A stretch of DNA of 42,952 nucleotides. Origin: Pseudomonadota bacterium (GTDB lineage Bacteria; Pseudomonadota; Gammaproteobacteria; Burkholderiales; Burkholderiaceae_C). A program made the translations under genes and the position numbers. The stretch is taken from assembly GCA_022566735.1 (NCBI GenBank), contig JADFIG010000029.1, forward strand, positions 1-42,952, written 5' to 3'. Each line of letters begins with the position of its first letter. Within the stretch, counting starts at the first letter, position 1. Positions 25,070-33,571 of this stretch are shown here, one piece after another. The notes below the pieces were generated by a model that worked only from the letters and a program-made list of their open reading frames with translations, was not told the DNA's origin and did not search any database.

Positions 25070-26950
25070 TCAGCGCTGGACCAGGAACTCGGGGGACGTG
25101 AGGGTGACCAGCAGGGCCTTGACGATGCGGTCGGGCTGGCGGATCTCGGGATGGGGGTCGGTGATGTTGCTCACCACGCTCACCAGGTCCTGGCGCAGGC
25201 TGGCCGACATGGTGCCGTACATCAGGCGCTGGTTGAGGGCCTCGACCAGGGCCGCGGGGTCATCGGCCAGGGTGCGCCAGCTGCTGGTGGCGTTGCGCTG
25301 GAAGTCGAGGTAGACATCGGGCAGCTTGACCCCGTTGAGGCCTGCACCGAAGTTCGGCACCGGGCCCAGACCGTTGATCAGCATGCCGCCGACGAAGTTG
25401 GCGTAGCCGGCCACGGAGGTCTCGTTGGCGATCTGCAGCTCGGGCGCCACCAGGCCGCGCGCGGCGCTCAGCGAACCCGCCGCGACGTAGCCCGGGCGGA
25501 AGAAGTTGAACACCGAGGGCGCCATCAGCGGGGCCTGGTTGAGGCCGCGGTCGGCATCGGGCGTCCAGCCCACGGTGAATCGGCCGGTCATGGAGCGGCC
25601 ATCGACCGCGCGCAGCACGGCCGTCATGCGCAGGATGGGTTCGCGCACCTTGCCGAAGCTGTCGCTGGCCAGGGCGGCCGCGGTGTTGCGGGCTTCCGGG
25701 TCCATCAGCACGGCCTGCACCGCGGTGCCCAGGTTGCCGCCCGAGCTCTTGAAGGCCTGGGCCACGCGGGCCACGTAAGCGGGGCTGGGGTTGCTGGTGA
25801 CCAGGCGCTGGATGAGCTGCCTGCCCAGGAAGGGCCCGACGTTGGCATGCGTGGCCAGGGTGTCGAGCGCAAAACGCAGGCTGGCCCAGGCGTTGGCGGC
25901 ATCCTGCGCCGGGAAGGTCTTGCCCAGGAAGGTCTTGGCCAGGGGGGAGTGGAAGCGGTCATAGGCCACCATGGGCTTGATCCACATGTCCGGGTCGGAC
26001 TGCATGCCCGCCCAGGACGATCCCCGCACGAAGCAGCCGTCGTCATACGGCAGCGGGCAATTCCAGCTGAAGCCGGTGAACACGCGCGCCAGGCCAGCGA
26101 TGTCCGACGGGCCGTAGGTGGGCACGGGCTGGCCGGCCGACATCACCGCCGTGCCATCGGGGTTGAGCTGGTAGAGGCCGATGGAGAACAGCTGCATGAC
26201 CTCGCGCGCGAAGTTCTCGTCGGGCACGCGGCCGGTGACCGGGTCGTCCTTCTGGTTGGCCACGTGGGACAGGAAGCAGCCCATGATGGGGTGCAGGGTC
26301 ACATCCTGCAGCAGCTGGCGGAAGTTGCCGAAGGCGTTGCGCTCCAGCATGTCCAGGTAGGCGGCGTAGCCGCGTCCGTGGGGGTTGCAGGTGTCCATCA
26401 GGGACACCACGAAGATCTCCGACAGGGCCAGGGCCACGCGCTGACGCAGCTGGTCGTCGCCCGCGATGGCGTTGCGCCAGACCGGGTCGGTGATGTCCAT
26501 GGGACCGGCACGACCCGTGGGGTTGTAGGCCATCCACTCCGCGTTGCGCATGTCGAAGTAGGCGACGTGGCTTGGCGAGGGCAGCGGCTTGGCCAGCTGC
26601 TCGCTCACCCAGGCATCGAAGCCCACCGCCTTGAGGTGGGCCACGTCGGTGGGCGTCGGGCCGAAGGTGGCCTGCGTGAGGAAGCGGGCGGCGTCCTGGT
26701 CGGAGATCGGCCCCATCTGCACCCAGCGGGTCGGCGAGGGGGAGGAGGTGCCCGTCACCGTGGGCGAGGTGACGCCGGTCACCAGCCGCAAGCGCGCCGG
26801 GTCGGTGCCGCCGTCGCCGGACGTGGCGCTGGTGCCGGCCGCGGTCGCCGCATCGGCAGGGCTGGCGCCGCTGCCACCGCCACAGGCCTGCAGCGCGGCG
26901 CAGGTGAGCAGCACGGCCCACCATTGTCTGAAAGAACGTTGCTCGGCCAT
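25070..26950 (-). CDS. DUF1800 family protein, predicted lipoprotein
   Basis: A 626-residue protein from ATG 26950. An upstream ATG at 26986 is possible, but the shorter start gives a clean lipoprotein signal: MAEQRSFRQWWAVLLTCAAL with lipobox LQAC followed by GGGSG. DUF1800 segments include RFLTQATFGPTPTDVAHLKAVG, RQRVALALSEIFVVS, NFAREVMQLFSIGLYQLNPDG, FLGRQLIQRLVTSNPSPAYVARVA and RPDRIVKALLVTLTSPEFLVQ-like terminal residues. A low-complexity Ala/Gly/Ser/Thr linker follows the lipobox. It is the first gene of the minus operon ending at 19843 and forms the usual pair with DUF1501. Function unknown. Confidence 0.93.
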   Translation of the reverse strand: MAEQRSFRQWWAVLLTCAALQACGGGSGASPADAATAAGTSATSGDGGTDPARLRLVTGVTSPTVTGTSSPSPTRWVQMGPISDQDAARFLTQATFGPTPTDVAHLKAVGFDAWVSEQLAKPLPSPSHVAYFDMRNAEWMAYNPTGRAGPMDITDPVWRNAIAGDDQLRQRVALALSEIFVVSLMDTCNPHGRGYAAYLDMLERNAFGNFRQLLQDVTLHPIMGCFLSHVANQKDDPVTGRVPDENFAREVMQLFSIGLYQLNPDGTAVMSAGQPVPTYGPSDIAGLARVFTGFSWNCPLPYDDGCFVRGSSWAGMQSDPDMWIKPMVAYDRFHSPLAKTFLGKTFPAQDAANAWASLRFALDTLATHANVGPFLGRQLIQRLVTSNPSPAYVARVAQAFKSSGGNLGTAVQAVLMDPEARNTAAALASDSFGKVREPILRMTAVLRAVDGRSMTGRFTVGWTPDADRGLNQAPLMAPSVFNFFRPGYVAAGSLSAARGLVAPELQIANETSVAGYANFVGGMLINGLGPVPNFGAGLNGVKLPDVYLDFQRNATSSWRTLADDPAALVEALNQRLMYGTMSASLRQDLVSVVSNITDPHPEIRQPDRIVKALLVTLTSPEFLVQR

Positions 26951-27136
26951 GGGACACCGGACACAGAGAAGGGGTGCCAGCATCATCGGTGACCCGTCCG
27001 CCGCAGCAGAGGACAGATGTCACAGTGCGGCAAGGGCTTACTGCGCGTTACAAGGCCGCCGTCGCCTGACGCACCGACACAAATGTGGGGAAAAATACGG
27101 GCGCCCCCTGCCCAGCCCTCCCCGCCCTGTCGTCCC
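26951..27136. other. Divergent intergenic region, DUF1800 / AGE isomerase
   Basis: These 186 bp separate divergent genes. An A-rich stretch (CACAAATGTGGGGAAAAATAC, around 27079-27099, split here only for position) is the least G+C-rich part and the likeliest promoter area, but no convincing -35/-10 pair was found. No ribosome site of note precedes ATG 27137. Confidence 0.4.
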
Positions 27137-28399
27137 ATGCCTGTCCAGCCGTCCTCCGCTTCGAGCCCTGCCCCGCGTGCCAACCACCTCATCGCGCCGC
27201 CTGACGCGGCCTCCAGGCAGCGCTTCGAGGCCGCCCGCCAGGCCTTCCGCGGCTGGTTCGTGGCCCAGGCCATGCCTTTGTGGACGACCGCGGGCGTGGA
27301 CCTGGCCCAGGGCGGGTTCGCCGAGAAACTCGACGCCCAGGGCCGGCCGCTGGACGAGCCGCGCCGCACCCGCGTGGTGGCGCGCCAGCTCTACGTCTGG
27401 AGCGTGGCCGAGCCGCTGGGCTGGCCGCACGACACCTCCGGCGTCGTCGCCCATGGGCTGGACTTCCTGCTGCACCGCCTGCTGCAGGCCGATGGCACCT
27501 TTGCCTCCTCGGTGACGCCGCAGGGCCAGGTGGTCAACGCCACCTTCGACCTCTACGAGCAGGCTTTTGCGCTGTTCGCCATGGCCACCGTCTACCGCCG
27601 CAAGCCGCAGGCGCACGCCGACTTGCTGGACGTGTCCACCCGCTTGCTGACCGTGCTGCGCCAGGGCTGGGGCCACCCGGTGGCCGGCTTCGAGGAAAGC
27701 CGCCCGCGCACCCTGCCCCTGCGCGCCAACCCGCACATGCACCTGTTCGAGGCCACGCTGCAGTGGGCCGAGGCGCTGCGCGACAGCCAGGCGCCCAACG
27801 TGGTGCAAGCCCCCTGGTGGGCCCTGGCCGACGAGCTGGCCGGGCTGGCGCTGCAGCACATGGTGCAGGCGCCCTCGGGCCTGCTGACCGAGCTCTTCGA
27901 TGGCGACTGGCGACCCATGCCCGGCGACGATGGCCGCCTGGTCGAGCCCGGGCACCAGTTCGAGTGGGGCTGGCTGCTGATCCGCTGGGGCCTGCTGCGC
28001 GAGCGCCCGGACGCCCTCGCCGCGGCACAGCACATGGTGGCGCTGGCCGAGGCCAAGGGGGTGGACGCCCAGCGCGGCGTGGCCATCAACGCGATGGACA
28101 CCGACGGCGCCTGGCGCGACGCCCACGCCAAGCTGTGGCCGCAAACCGAGCGCATCAAGGCCTGGGCCACGATGGCGTCACTTGGATCGGATACAAGTGC
28201 GGTGTCGCGGTCCCTGGACCACTGCAGTGCCGCCATGTCGGGCCTGATGGGCTACCTGGCACGGCCCCTGCCTGGTGCCTGGTACGAGTCGCTGGACGCG
28301 CAAGGAGGCTGGAGCCCCGAGCCCGTGCGCGCCAGCAGCCTGTACCACATCGTCTGTGCCCTGGAGACCGCCTGCGCCCTCTCCCTCACCCCTGCCTGA
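27137..28399 (+). CDS. AGE family epimerase/isomerase (N-acylglucosamine 2-epimerase/mannose isomerase-like)
   Basis: A 420-residue cytoplasmic protein expected to fold as an (alpha/alpha)6 barrel. ATG 27137 is chosen; the open frame to 27017 is intergenic. Family residues are RRTRVVARQLYVWSVA, ATFDLYEQAFALFA, LRANPHMHLFEATLQWAEA, LVEPGHQFEWGWLL and KLWPQTERIKAW, carrying the conserved Arg, His and Glu residues of the active site. It interconverts aldose and ketose or 2-epimers, for example mannose/fructose or GlcNAc/ManNAc; substrate choice cannot be read here. The stop is 1 bp before the GT9 gene, so the two are co-transcribed. A role in supplying mannose-type precursors is plausible. Confidence 0.88.
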   Translation: MPVQPSSASSPAPRANHLIAPPDAASRQRFEAARQAFRGWFVAQAMPLWTTAGVDLAQGGFAEKLDAQGRPLDEPRRTRVVARQLYVWSVAEPLGWPHDTSGVVAHGLDFLLHRLLQADGTFASSVTPQGQVVNATFDLYEQAFALFAMATVYRRKPQAHADLLDVSTRLLTVLRQGWGHPVAGFEESRPRTLPLRANPHMHLFEATLQWAEALRDSQAPNVVQAPWWALADELAGLALQHMVQAPSGLLTELFDGDWRPMPGDDGRLVEPGHQFEWGWLLIRWGLLRERPDALAAAQHMVALAEAKGVDAQRGVAINAMDTDGAWRDAHAKLWPQTERIKAWATMASLGSDTSAVSRSLDHCSAAMSGLMGYLARPLPGAWYESLDAQGGWSPEPVRASSLYHIVCALETACALSLTPA

Positions 28400-28400
28400 C

Positions 28401-29468
28401 ATGCGCCCACCTGCCCCCTCCACCATCGTCATCTACCGCCTGGGCAGCCTGGGCGACACCCTGGTGGCCCTGCCCTGCTTCCACGCCATCGAGCGCGCCA
28501 CCCCCGGCGCACGCCGCGTGGTGCTGACCAACTTCCCCGTGAGCGCCAAGGCCGCGCCGCTGGAGGGCATCCTCGGTGGCAGCGGCCTGATCGACCAGGC
28601 CCTGGCCTACCCGGTGGGCACGCGTTCGCTCAAGGCCTTGTGGGCCCTGCGCAAGCAACTGCGCGCCCTCGGCGCCGACACGCTGTACTACCTGACCCCG
28701 GCACGAGGCATGGCCGCGGTCTGGCGCGACATCCTCTACTTCAAGCTGTGCGGCTTCAGGCACATCGTCGGTGCGCCCAGCACGCCCGAGTTGCAGACCT
28801 GGCAGACCCTCAACGCGCAAGGCGAACTGGAGCCGGAATGCGCCCGCCTGGCCCGCAGCCTGAGCGCGGGCGGCCAACTGCCGGCCATCGACCTGCACGA
28901 CCGCAGCCTGTGGGACCTGCGCCTGAGCGCGCGCGAACAGCAGGTGGCCGACGCGGTCACGGCCGAGCTGCAAGGCCGGCCCACCCTGGTCATCAACATG
29001 GGCGGCAAGGTCGCCGAGAAGGACTGGGGCGAGGCCCGCTGGATGGCCCTGCTCAACGGCCTGGGCCGCGAGCACCCCGAGCTGGGCCTGCTGGTGGTGG
29101 GCGCCCAGGAAGACAGCGAGCGCGCCCGCCGCGTCACCCAGAACTGGCCCGGCCCGGTGGTGGACGCCTGCGGCCGCCTGAGCCCGCGCGAAAGCGCTGC
29201 GGCCATGCGCGGCGCCCAGCTGTTCATCGGCCATGACTCCGGCCCCATGCACCTGGCCGCCACCGTGGGCGTGCCCTGCATCGGCCTGTTCGGGGGCTAC
29301 AACCGCCCGGTCGTGTGGCACCCCTTTGGCGAGGGCCACCGCATCGTCCACCGCATGAGCGGCGTGCAGGACATCAGCGTGGATGAAGTGATGAACCTGG
29401 CGCGTGCGGGCCTGTCAGGCCTGGCTCAGGAGCCGACCGCAGCCCGCGCGAGCGCATCGCTTCGATGA
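28401..29468 (+). CDS. Glycosyltransferase family 9 (heptosyltransferase-like)
   Basis: A 355-residue GT-B protein from ATG 28401. The N-terminus VIYRLGSLGDTLVALPCFHAI is the GT9 start, with the GxLGD loop. The donor domain has PTLVINMGGKVAEKDW and the signature FIGHDSGPMHLAATVGVPCIGLFG. GT9 enzymes transfer heptose or related sugars to LPS core or glycoproteins. The last 31 codons overlap, tail to tail, with the convergent GT4 gene. The C-terminal region after VDEVMNLA looks like a species-specific extension. Confidence 0.9.
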   Translation: MRPPAPSTIVIYRLGSLGDTLVALPCFHAIERATPGARRVVLTNFPVSAKAAPLEGILGGSGLIDQALAYPVGTRSLKALWALRKQLRALGADTLYYLTPARGMAAVWRDILYFKLCGFRHIVGAPSTPELQTWQTLNAQGELEPECARLARSLSAGGQLPAIDLHDRSLWDLRLSAREQQVADAVTAELQGRPTLVINMGGKVAEKDWGEARWMALLNGLGREHPELGLLVVGAQEDSERARRVTQNWPGPVVDACGRLSPRESAAAMRGAQLFIGHDSGPMHLAATVGVPCIGLFGGYNRPVVWHPFGEGHRIVHRMSGVQDISVDEVMNLARAGLSGLAQEPTAARASASLR

Positions 29469-30621
29469 GGGATTCGGCGGCGCGCTCGATGTGGAAGCGC
29501 GCCACGAAGCAGTCCCGCGCCCGCTGGCGCATGGCCTGCCATCCGGGCCGCGGCATGGCCAGCCACTGCTGCAACAGGGCCTGCGTGCCGGCCAGGGTGT
29601 CGTCCTCGGCCAGGCCGGCCTGCGAGGCCAGCACCTCGCGCCAGATGTTGACCTGACGGCTGATGAGCACCGGCACGCCGCAGGCCAGGGCCTCGGCCAC
29701 CGAGATGCCGAAGTTCTCCTGGTGCGAAGGCAGCACGAAGGCATCGGCACAGCGGAAGGCGCCCCATTTCGTGGGCCCCGACACCATGCCGGTCCACACC
29801 GTGATGTCGTCCAGGCCCAGTTGCGTGGCCAGGGCCTGCATGCGCTGGCCATGGTCGTCGTTGGCGGGGCCGGCGATCACCAGGCGCACGTCCTGCATCC
29901 ACGCGGGGGACTGGGCCCGCACGGCCGCCAGGGCACGCAGCAGCAGGTCCACGCCTTTCTTCTCGTGCAGGCGGCCCAGGAAGAGCAGGTTGCGGGTGTC
30001 GGCCAGCTGAGGGAAGCGCTCCAGGAAGGCCTGGCGCTGTTGTTGCGCCGCTTCGTCCGCCACCGGGGGGCCGCCTGTGCCGTAGTTCACGACGATCTCC
30101 TGGCAGCGGTAGAGCCAGAACGACTGCCGCGCCAGGCGGCGCTCGTCTTCCGAGGTGAAGAGCACGGCGGCGGCATCGCGCAGCACGCGGTATTCGGCCC
30201 AGGGCCAGAACAGCCACTTCTTGAGGTGCTTGAGCGGGTAGTGCCGCTTGAACCACGGGTCCAGCATGCCGTGGGTGTAGACGAAGTAGGGCGTGTCCGT
30301 GCCGTGCAGGGCCTGCCAGGCGGCGAAGGCGTGGTACTGCCAGATGCCGTTGACGATGACCGCGTCGTAGCGCTGCCGGTGGGCCTGGAGCCAGGGCACC
30401 AGCCGGGGGCTGTAGCGGTACTTGCCGATGTGCCCCGGGCCCAGCGCGTGGCACGGCAGGGGGCAGCGTTGCACCCACTCGGCCTGCGGGTCGTCCAGGC
30501 TGGCCACCTCGATCTCGTGGCCCTTGCCGCGGTTGATGGCCGCCAGCTGCACCAGCCCCTCGATCGGCCCACCCCCGCGGGGGTTCACCGATGAGATGAC
30601 GTGGAGGATCTTCAGCGACAT
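29374..30621 (-). CDS. Glycosyltransferase family 4
   Basis: A 415-residue GT-B enzyme. It starts MSLKILHVISSVNPRGGGPIEGL, the usual Gly-rich GT4 first loop. Later come LLFLGRLHEKKGVDLLLRAL with its Arg-Lys donor contacts, LVIAGPANDDHG, and the complete E-x7-E motif in SHQENFGISVAEALACGVPVL. This motif contrasts with the Gln variant in the two GT4 copies at 1806 and 2983. The gene converges with the GT9 gene and shares 95 bp with it at the 3' ends; both frames have family motifs well before the overlap, so both appear real. The C-terminal tail (PEPGLTGPHAPGSS) is probably disordered. Confidence 0.9.
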   Translation of the reverse strand: MSLKILHVISSVNPRGGGPIEGLVQLAAINRGKGHEIEVASLDDPQAEWVQRCPLPCHALGPGHIGKYRYSPRLVPWLQAHRQRYDAVIVNGIWQYHAFAAWQALHGTDTPYFVYTHGMLDPWFKRHYPLKHLKKWLFWPWAEYRVLRDAAAVLFTSEDERRLARQSFWLYRCQEIVVNYGTGGPPVADEAAQQQRQAFLERFPQLADTRNLLFLGRLHEKKGVDLLLRALAAVRAQSPAWMQDVRLVIAGPANDDHGQRMQALATQLGLDDITVWTGMVSGPTKWGAFRCADAFVLPSHQENFGISVAEALACGVPVLISRQVNIWREVLASQAGLAEDDTLAGTQALLQQWLAMPRPGWQAMRQRARDCFVARFHIERAAESLIEAMRSRGLRSAPEPGLTGPHAPGSSLHPR

Positions 30622-30858
30622 ACGGCGATCGGCGCTCGGTCAGGCACCCACTTTGCAAGAAGTGGATGGTTTGCACATTTGCCCAGACTATAGCGTCGGA
30701 GATGACAGCCCGCGTGACACACGCACCACGGGATGTGGGCAATCGTTCCCCCTGCTGCGGCCCGGGCACCCCGATGTCAGGGGACTCTGCCGGGCTGCCA
30801 CAACCATGACATCTGAGGCACGTTCAATCCTGTCAGTCAGTCCGTTCGCATCACCATC
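30622..30858. other. Divergent intergenic region, GT4 / nucleotidyltransferase
   Basis: This 237-bp stretch must carry two promoters. A TTGCAC (30671-30676) and a TATAGC (30689-30694) are present but only 12 bp apart, too close for a normal sigma-70 promoter. Inverted 7-mers GATGTCA and TGACATC occur between about 30773 and 30815. No ribosome site precedes ATG 30859. I cannot assign a specific site with confidence. Confidence 0.4.
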
Positions 30859-31962
30859 ATGACCAAAGCCATGATCCTGGCCGCCGGCCAGGGCACCCGC
30901 ATCCGTCCGCTCACCAAGGGCATGCCCAAGCCCATGATCCCCATCCTGGGCAAGCCCGTGCTCGAGTACATCATCGAGCAGCTCGCCCGCCACGATGTGC
31001 GCGAGATCATGGTCAACGTGGCCTACCACCACTGGAAGATCGAGAACTACTTCGGCGACGGCCACCGCTGGGGCGTCGAGATGGGCTACAGCTACGAAGG
31101 CCGCCGCGAGCACGGTGAAATCGTGCACAAGCCGCTGGGTTCGGCCGGTGGCATGCGCCGCATCCAGGACTTCTCCGGCTTCTTCGACGACACCACCATC
31201 GTCCTGTGCGGCGACGCCATCATCGACCTGGACATCTCGGCCGCGCTGGCCGAGCACAAGGCCAAGGGCGCCATGGCCAGCGTGGTGACGCTGGAGGTGC
31301 CGCGTGACCAGGTCAAGAACTACGGCGTGGTCGTGGCCGACGAGAGCGGCCGGGTGCTGAGCTTCCAGGAAAAGCCCAAGCCCGAAGAGGCGCTGTCCAA
31401 CCTGGCGTCCACCGGCATCTACATCTTCGAGCCGGCCGTGCTGGAGATGATCCCGCGCGACCGCGAATTCGACATCGGCAGCGAGCTGTTCCCGATGCTG
31501 GTCAAGCAGGGCCTGCCCTTCTACGCGCAGAACCGCCCCTTCCACTGGATCGACATCGGCCGCGTCAGCGACTACTGGACCGTGCTGCAGCGCGTGCTCT
31601 CCGGCGAAGTGGCCGACATGCGCATGCCCGGCAAGGAAGTGCGCCCGGGCGTGTGGAGCGGCCTGAACACGAAGGTGGACTGGGACTCGGTGGAGATCAC
31701 CGGGCCTGTGTACATCGGCTCGGGCACCTGCATCGAGCCCGGCGCCAGGATCGAGGGCCCGGCCTGGCTGGGCAACGGCTGCCTGCTGCGTGCCGGCAGC
31801 AAGCTGACCCGCTCGGTGCTGTTCGACTACACCCGCGTCAACGCCGGTTGCGAGTTCAAGGACGTGATCGCCTCGCCGCAGTACGTGGTCGACCGCGAAG
31901 GCCACACCTTCTACCAGGGCGAAGAAGGCACCACCCTGCGTTGGGGGGATGCGCGCGCCTGA
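30859..31962 (+). CDS. Sugar-phosphate nucleotidyltransferase (GMPP/ManC-like NDP-sugar synthase)
   Basis: A 367-residue cytoplasmic enzyme. The N-terminal nucleotidyltransferase signature is AMILAAGQGTRIRPLTKGMPKPM (4-26, key GxGTRxRPLT and KPM), followed by KPLGSAGGMRRI and CGDAIIDLD (metal-binding Asp). The C-terminal 100 residues form a left-handed beta-helix (VYIGSGTCIEPGARIEGPAWLGNGC). This matches the mannose-1-phosphate guanylyltransferase/NDP-glucose synthase group that makes nucleotide sugars from sugar-1-phosphate and NTP. With gmd and wcaI-like genes in the region, GDP-mannose is a fair guess. It leads a short plus operon with GT2 and WcaF-like genes. Confidence 0.88.
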   Translation: MTKAMILAAGQGTRIRPLTKGMPKPMIPILGKPVLEYIIEQLARHDVREIMVNVAYHHWKIENYFGDGHRWGVEMGYSYEGRREHGEIVHKPLGSAGGMRRIQDFSGFFDDTTIVLCGDAIIDLDISAALAEHKAKGAMASVVTLEVPRDQVKNYGVVVADESGRVLSFQEKPKPEEALSNLASTGIYIFEPAVLEMIPRDREFDIGSELFPMLVKQGLPFYAQNRPFHWIDIGRVSDYWTVLQRVLSGEVADMRMPGKEVRPGVWSGLNTKVDWDSVEITGPVYIGSGTCIEPGARIEGPAWLGNGCLLRAGSKLTRSVLFDYTRVNAGCEFKDVIASPQYVVDREGHTFYQGEEGTTLRWGDARA

Positions 31963-31984
31963 GCCCCCCTCTTACATTGACGCC

Positions 31985-32950
31985 ATGACCCTGTCGATCG
32001 TGATGCCCACCTACAACGGTGGGGCGTACCTCCAGGAAGCCGTTCGTTCGGTGCTGGCGCAGTCTTGCCAGGACTGGGAGCTGCTCATCAGCGACGACGG
32101 CTCCAGGGACGGCACGCGCGACTTCCTGCGCCAGCTGGACGACCCGCGCATCAAGGTCTTCTTCCAGGAAAAGAACCTGGGCATCTTCGGCAACCTGAAC
32201 TTCCTGTTCCAGCAGGTGCGCACCGACATCACCCAGATCTTCTGCCAGGACGACTGGCTGGTGGACGCGGGAGCGCTGCAACGGCTGGTCGACACCTGGC
32301 AGACCCTGCCCCCCGACATCGCCTTCCTGCGCGCCAACCATGGTGCCGAGCAGGGGGGCTCCAGCCTGGCCCGCCTGGAAGAGGCGGTGCTGCCGGCCAT
32401 CGTGCGGCCGGAGCAATCAGACCGCTTCTTCTTCCTGTTCGGCTGCATCCCCGGCAACCTGTCCAACGTCAGCCTGCGCACGCGCATCGTGGCCGAGCAC
32501 GGCTGGTTCGACCAGCGCCTGCCCTACGCCGGCGACTTCGAGTTCTGGAGCCGCGTGGGGCACCGCGAGCCCTGGGCCATCTCGCCGGTGCGGGTGACGA
32601 CCGTCCGCGTGCACGAGGGGCAGGCATCGGCCACGCTCAACAAGGTGGGCGAGCTGATGCCGCAGATGGGCACGGTGCTGCGCACGCTCTATGACCGGCT
32701 GATCCAGGCCGGCACGTCGCCGCTGAAGCTCAAGCTGGTCGCGTCCGTGTGCTACATCAGCACCCATCGCTGGCAGGGCCTGCAGTGGTTCCGCCGCACC
32801 CGCTCCTGGCAGTACATGCAGATGGCCAACAGGCACCTGGGCAACCAGCGTTTCGCACTGGGCTTCGTCAGCGGTTGGCTGGCCTTCCTGGCCACAGCCG
32901 GTGGTCGCCTGGGCCGCCTGGCCGCAGCGCGCTGGCTGCTGGCACACTGA
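31985..32950 (+). CDS. Glycosyltransferase family 2
   Basis: A 321-residue GT-A enzyme from ATG 31985, 22 bp after the nucleotidyltransferase. The start MTLSIVMPTYNGGAYLQEAV and LLISDDGSRDGTRDFL (36-51) are textbook GT2 donor-binding segments, and FCQDDWLVDAG carries the metal-binding acidic pair. A late hydrophobic segment (about 290-320, GFVSGWLAFLATAG) may anchor it to the membrane. It probably adds one sugar to the lipid-linked oligosaccharide. Specificity is not readable. Confidence 0.9.
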   Translation: MTLSIVMPTYNGGAYLQEAVRSVLAQSCQDWELLISDDGSRDGTRDFLRQLDDPRIKVFFQEKNLGIFGNLNFLFQQVRTDITQIFCQDDWLVDAGALQRLVDTWQTLPPDIAFLRANHGAEQGGSSLARLEEAVLPAIVRPEQSDRFFFLFGCIPGNLSNVSLRTRIVAEHGWFDQRLPYAGDFEFWSRVGHREPWAISPVRVTTVRVHEGQASATLNKVGELMPQMGTVLRTLYDRLIQAGTSPLKLKLVASVCYISTHRWQGLQWFRRTRSWQYMQMANRHLGNQRFALGFVSGWLAFLATAGGRLGRLAAARWLLAH

Positions 32951-32971
32951 GCGCCTGCACCCCGCGCGCCC

Positions 32972-33538
32972 ATGACGACCCCCGACCTCCTCACCGAACG
33001 CAAGGCCTTCGACGGCCCGACCTTCAGCCTGAGCAACCGCCTCAAACGCCTGGCCTGGTCGATGAGCTGGCTGCTGCTGGCCCGCTGGACGCCCCCGCAG
33101 GCCCGCCTGTGGCGCCTGGCCTTGCTGCGCGCCTTTGGGGCGAAGGTGTCCTGGCGGGCCAACGTCTACCCCAGCGTGAAGGTCTGGGCGCCCTGGCACC
33201 TGGAGATGGCCCCGCTGGCTGCGCTGGCCCCGCGCGTGGAGGTCTACAACATCGCGCCCATCTCGATCGGTGAGAAGGCCATCGTCTCGCAGGGTGCCTA
33301 CCTGTGCACCGGCACCCACGACCACCGCAACCCGGCCTTCCCCCTCTACGCCCGCCCCATCGCCATCGGCCGGCGGGCCTGGGTGTGCGCCGAGGCCTTC
33401 GTGGGCCCCGGCGTGATCGTGGGCGAAGGCGCGGTGCTGGCCGCCCGTGCCGTGGCCTTCAAGCCGCTGGCGGCCTGGACGGTCTACCAGGGCAACCCGG
33501 CCGTGGCGGTGAACACGCGGGCGGAGATCGTGGACTGA
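32972..33538 (+). CDS. wcaF: WcaF-like hexapeptide-repeat O-acetyltransferase
   Basis: A 188-residue protein resembling colanic acid acetyltransferase WcaF along most of its length. It shows RAFGAKVSWRANVYPSVKVWAPW-like order near residues 54-76, then IAPISIGEKAIVSQGAYLCTGTHDH (catalytic His within THDH), ARPIAIGRRAWVCAEAFVGPGVIVGEGAVL and GNPAVAV. The left-handed beta-helix repeats and the THDH motif mark the acetyl-CoA-dependent transferase family. It acts in the cytoplasm on a sugar of the repeat unit. It lies 21 bp after the GT2 gene and converges with the GT-C gene at 33572 without a visible terminator. Confidence 0.87.
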   Translation: MTTPDLLTERKAFDGPTFSLSNRLKRLAWSMSWLLLARWTPPQARLWRLALLRAFGAKVSWRANVYPSVKVWAPWHLEMAPLAALAPRVEVYNIAPISIGEKAIVSQGAYLCTGTHDHRNPAFPLYARPIAIGRRAWVCAEAFVGPGVIVGEGAVLAARAVAFKPLAAWTVYQGNPAVAVNTRAEIVD

Positions 33539-33571
33539 GATCGCCGCGCCACAGGAGCGCTCGGCACGGCG

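Noticed and set aside
22370..26992. A 1540-residue open frame on the plus strand
   Set aside because: It is antisense to four well-supported genes (flippase end, unknown protein, DUF1501, DUF1800). Its Gly/Gln/His/Arg-rich composition is the usual shadow of G+C-rich coding DNA.
30653..30694. Sigma-70 or sigma-54 promoter before the nucleotidyltransferase gene
   Set aside because: TTGCAC and TATAGC are 12 bp apart, and the best GG/GC pair for sigma-54 has 11 instead of 10 bases between; neither spacing fits.
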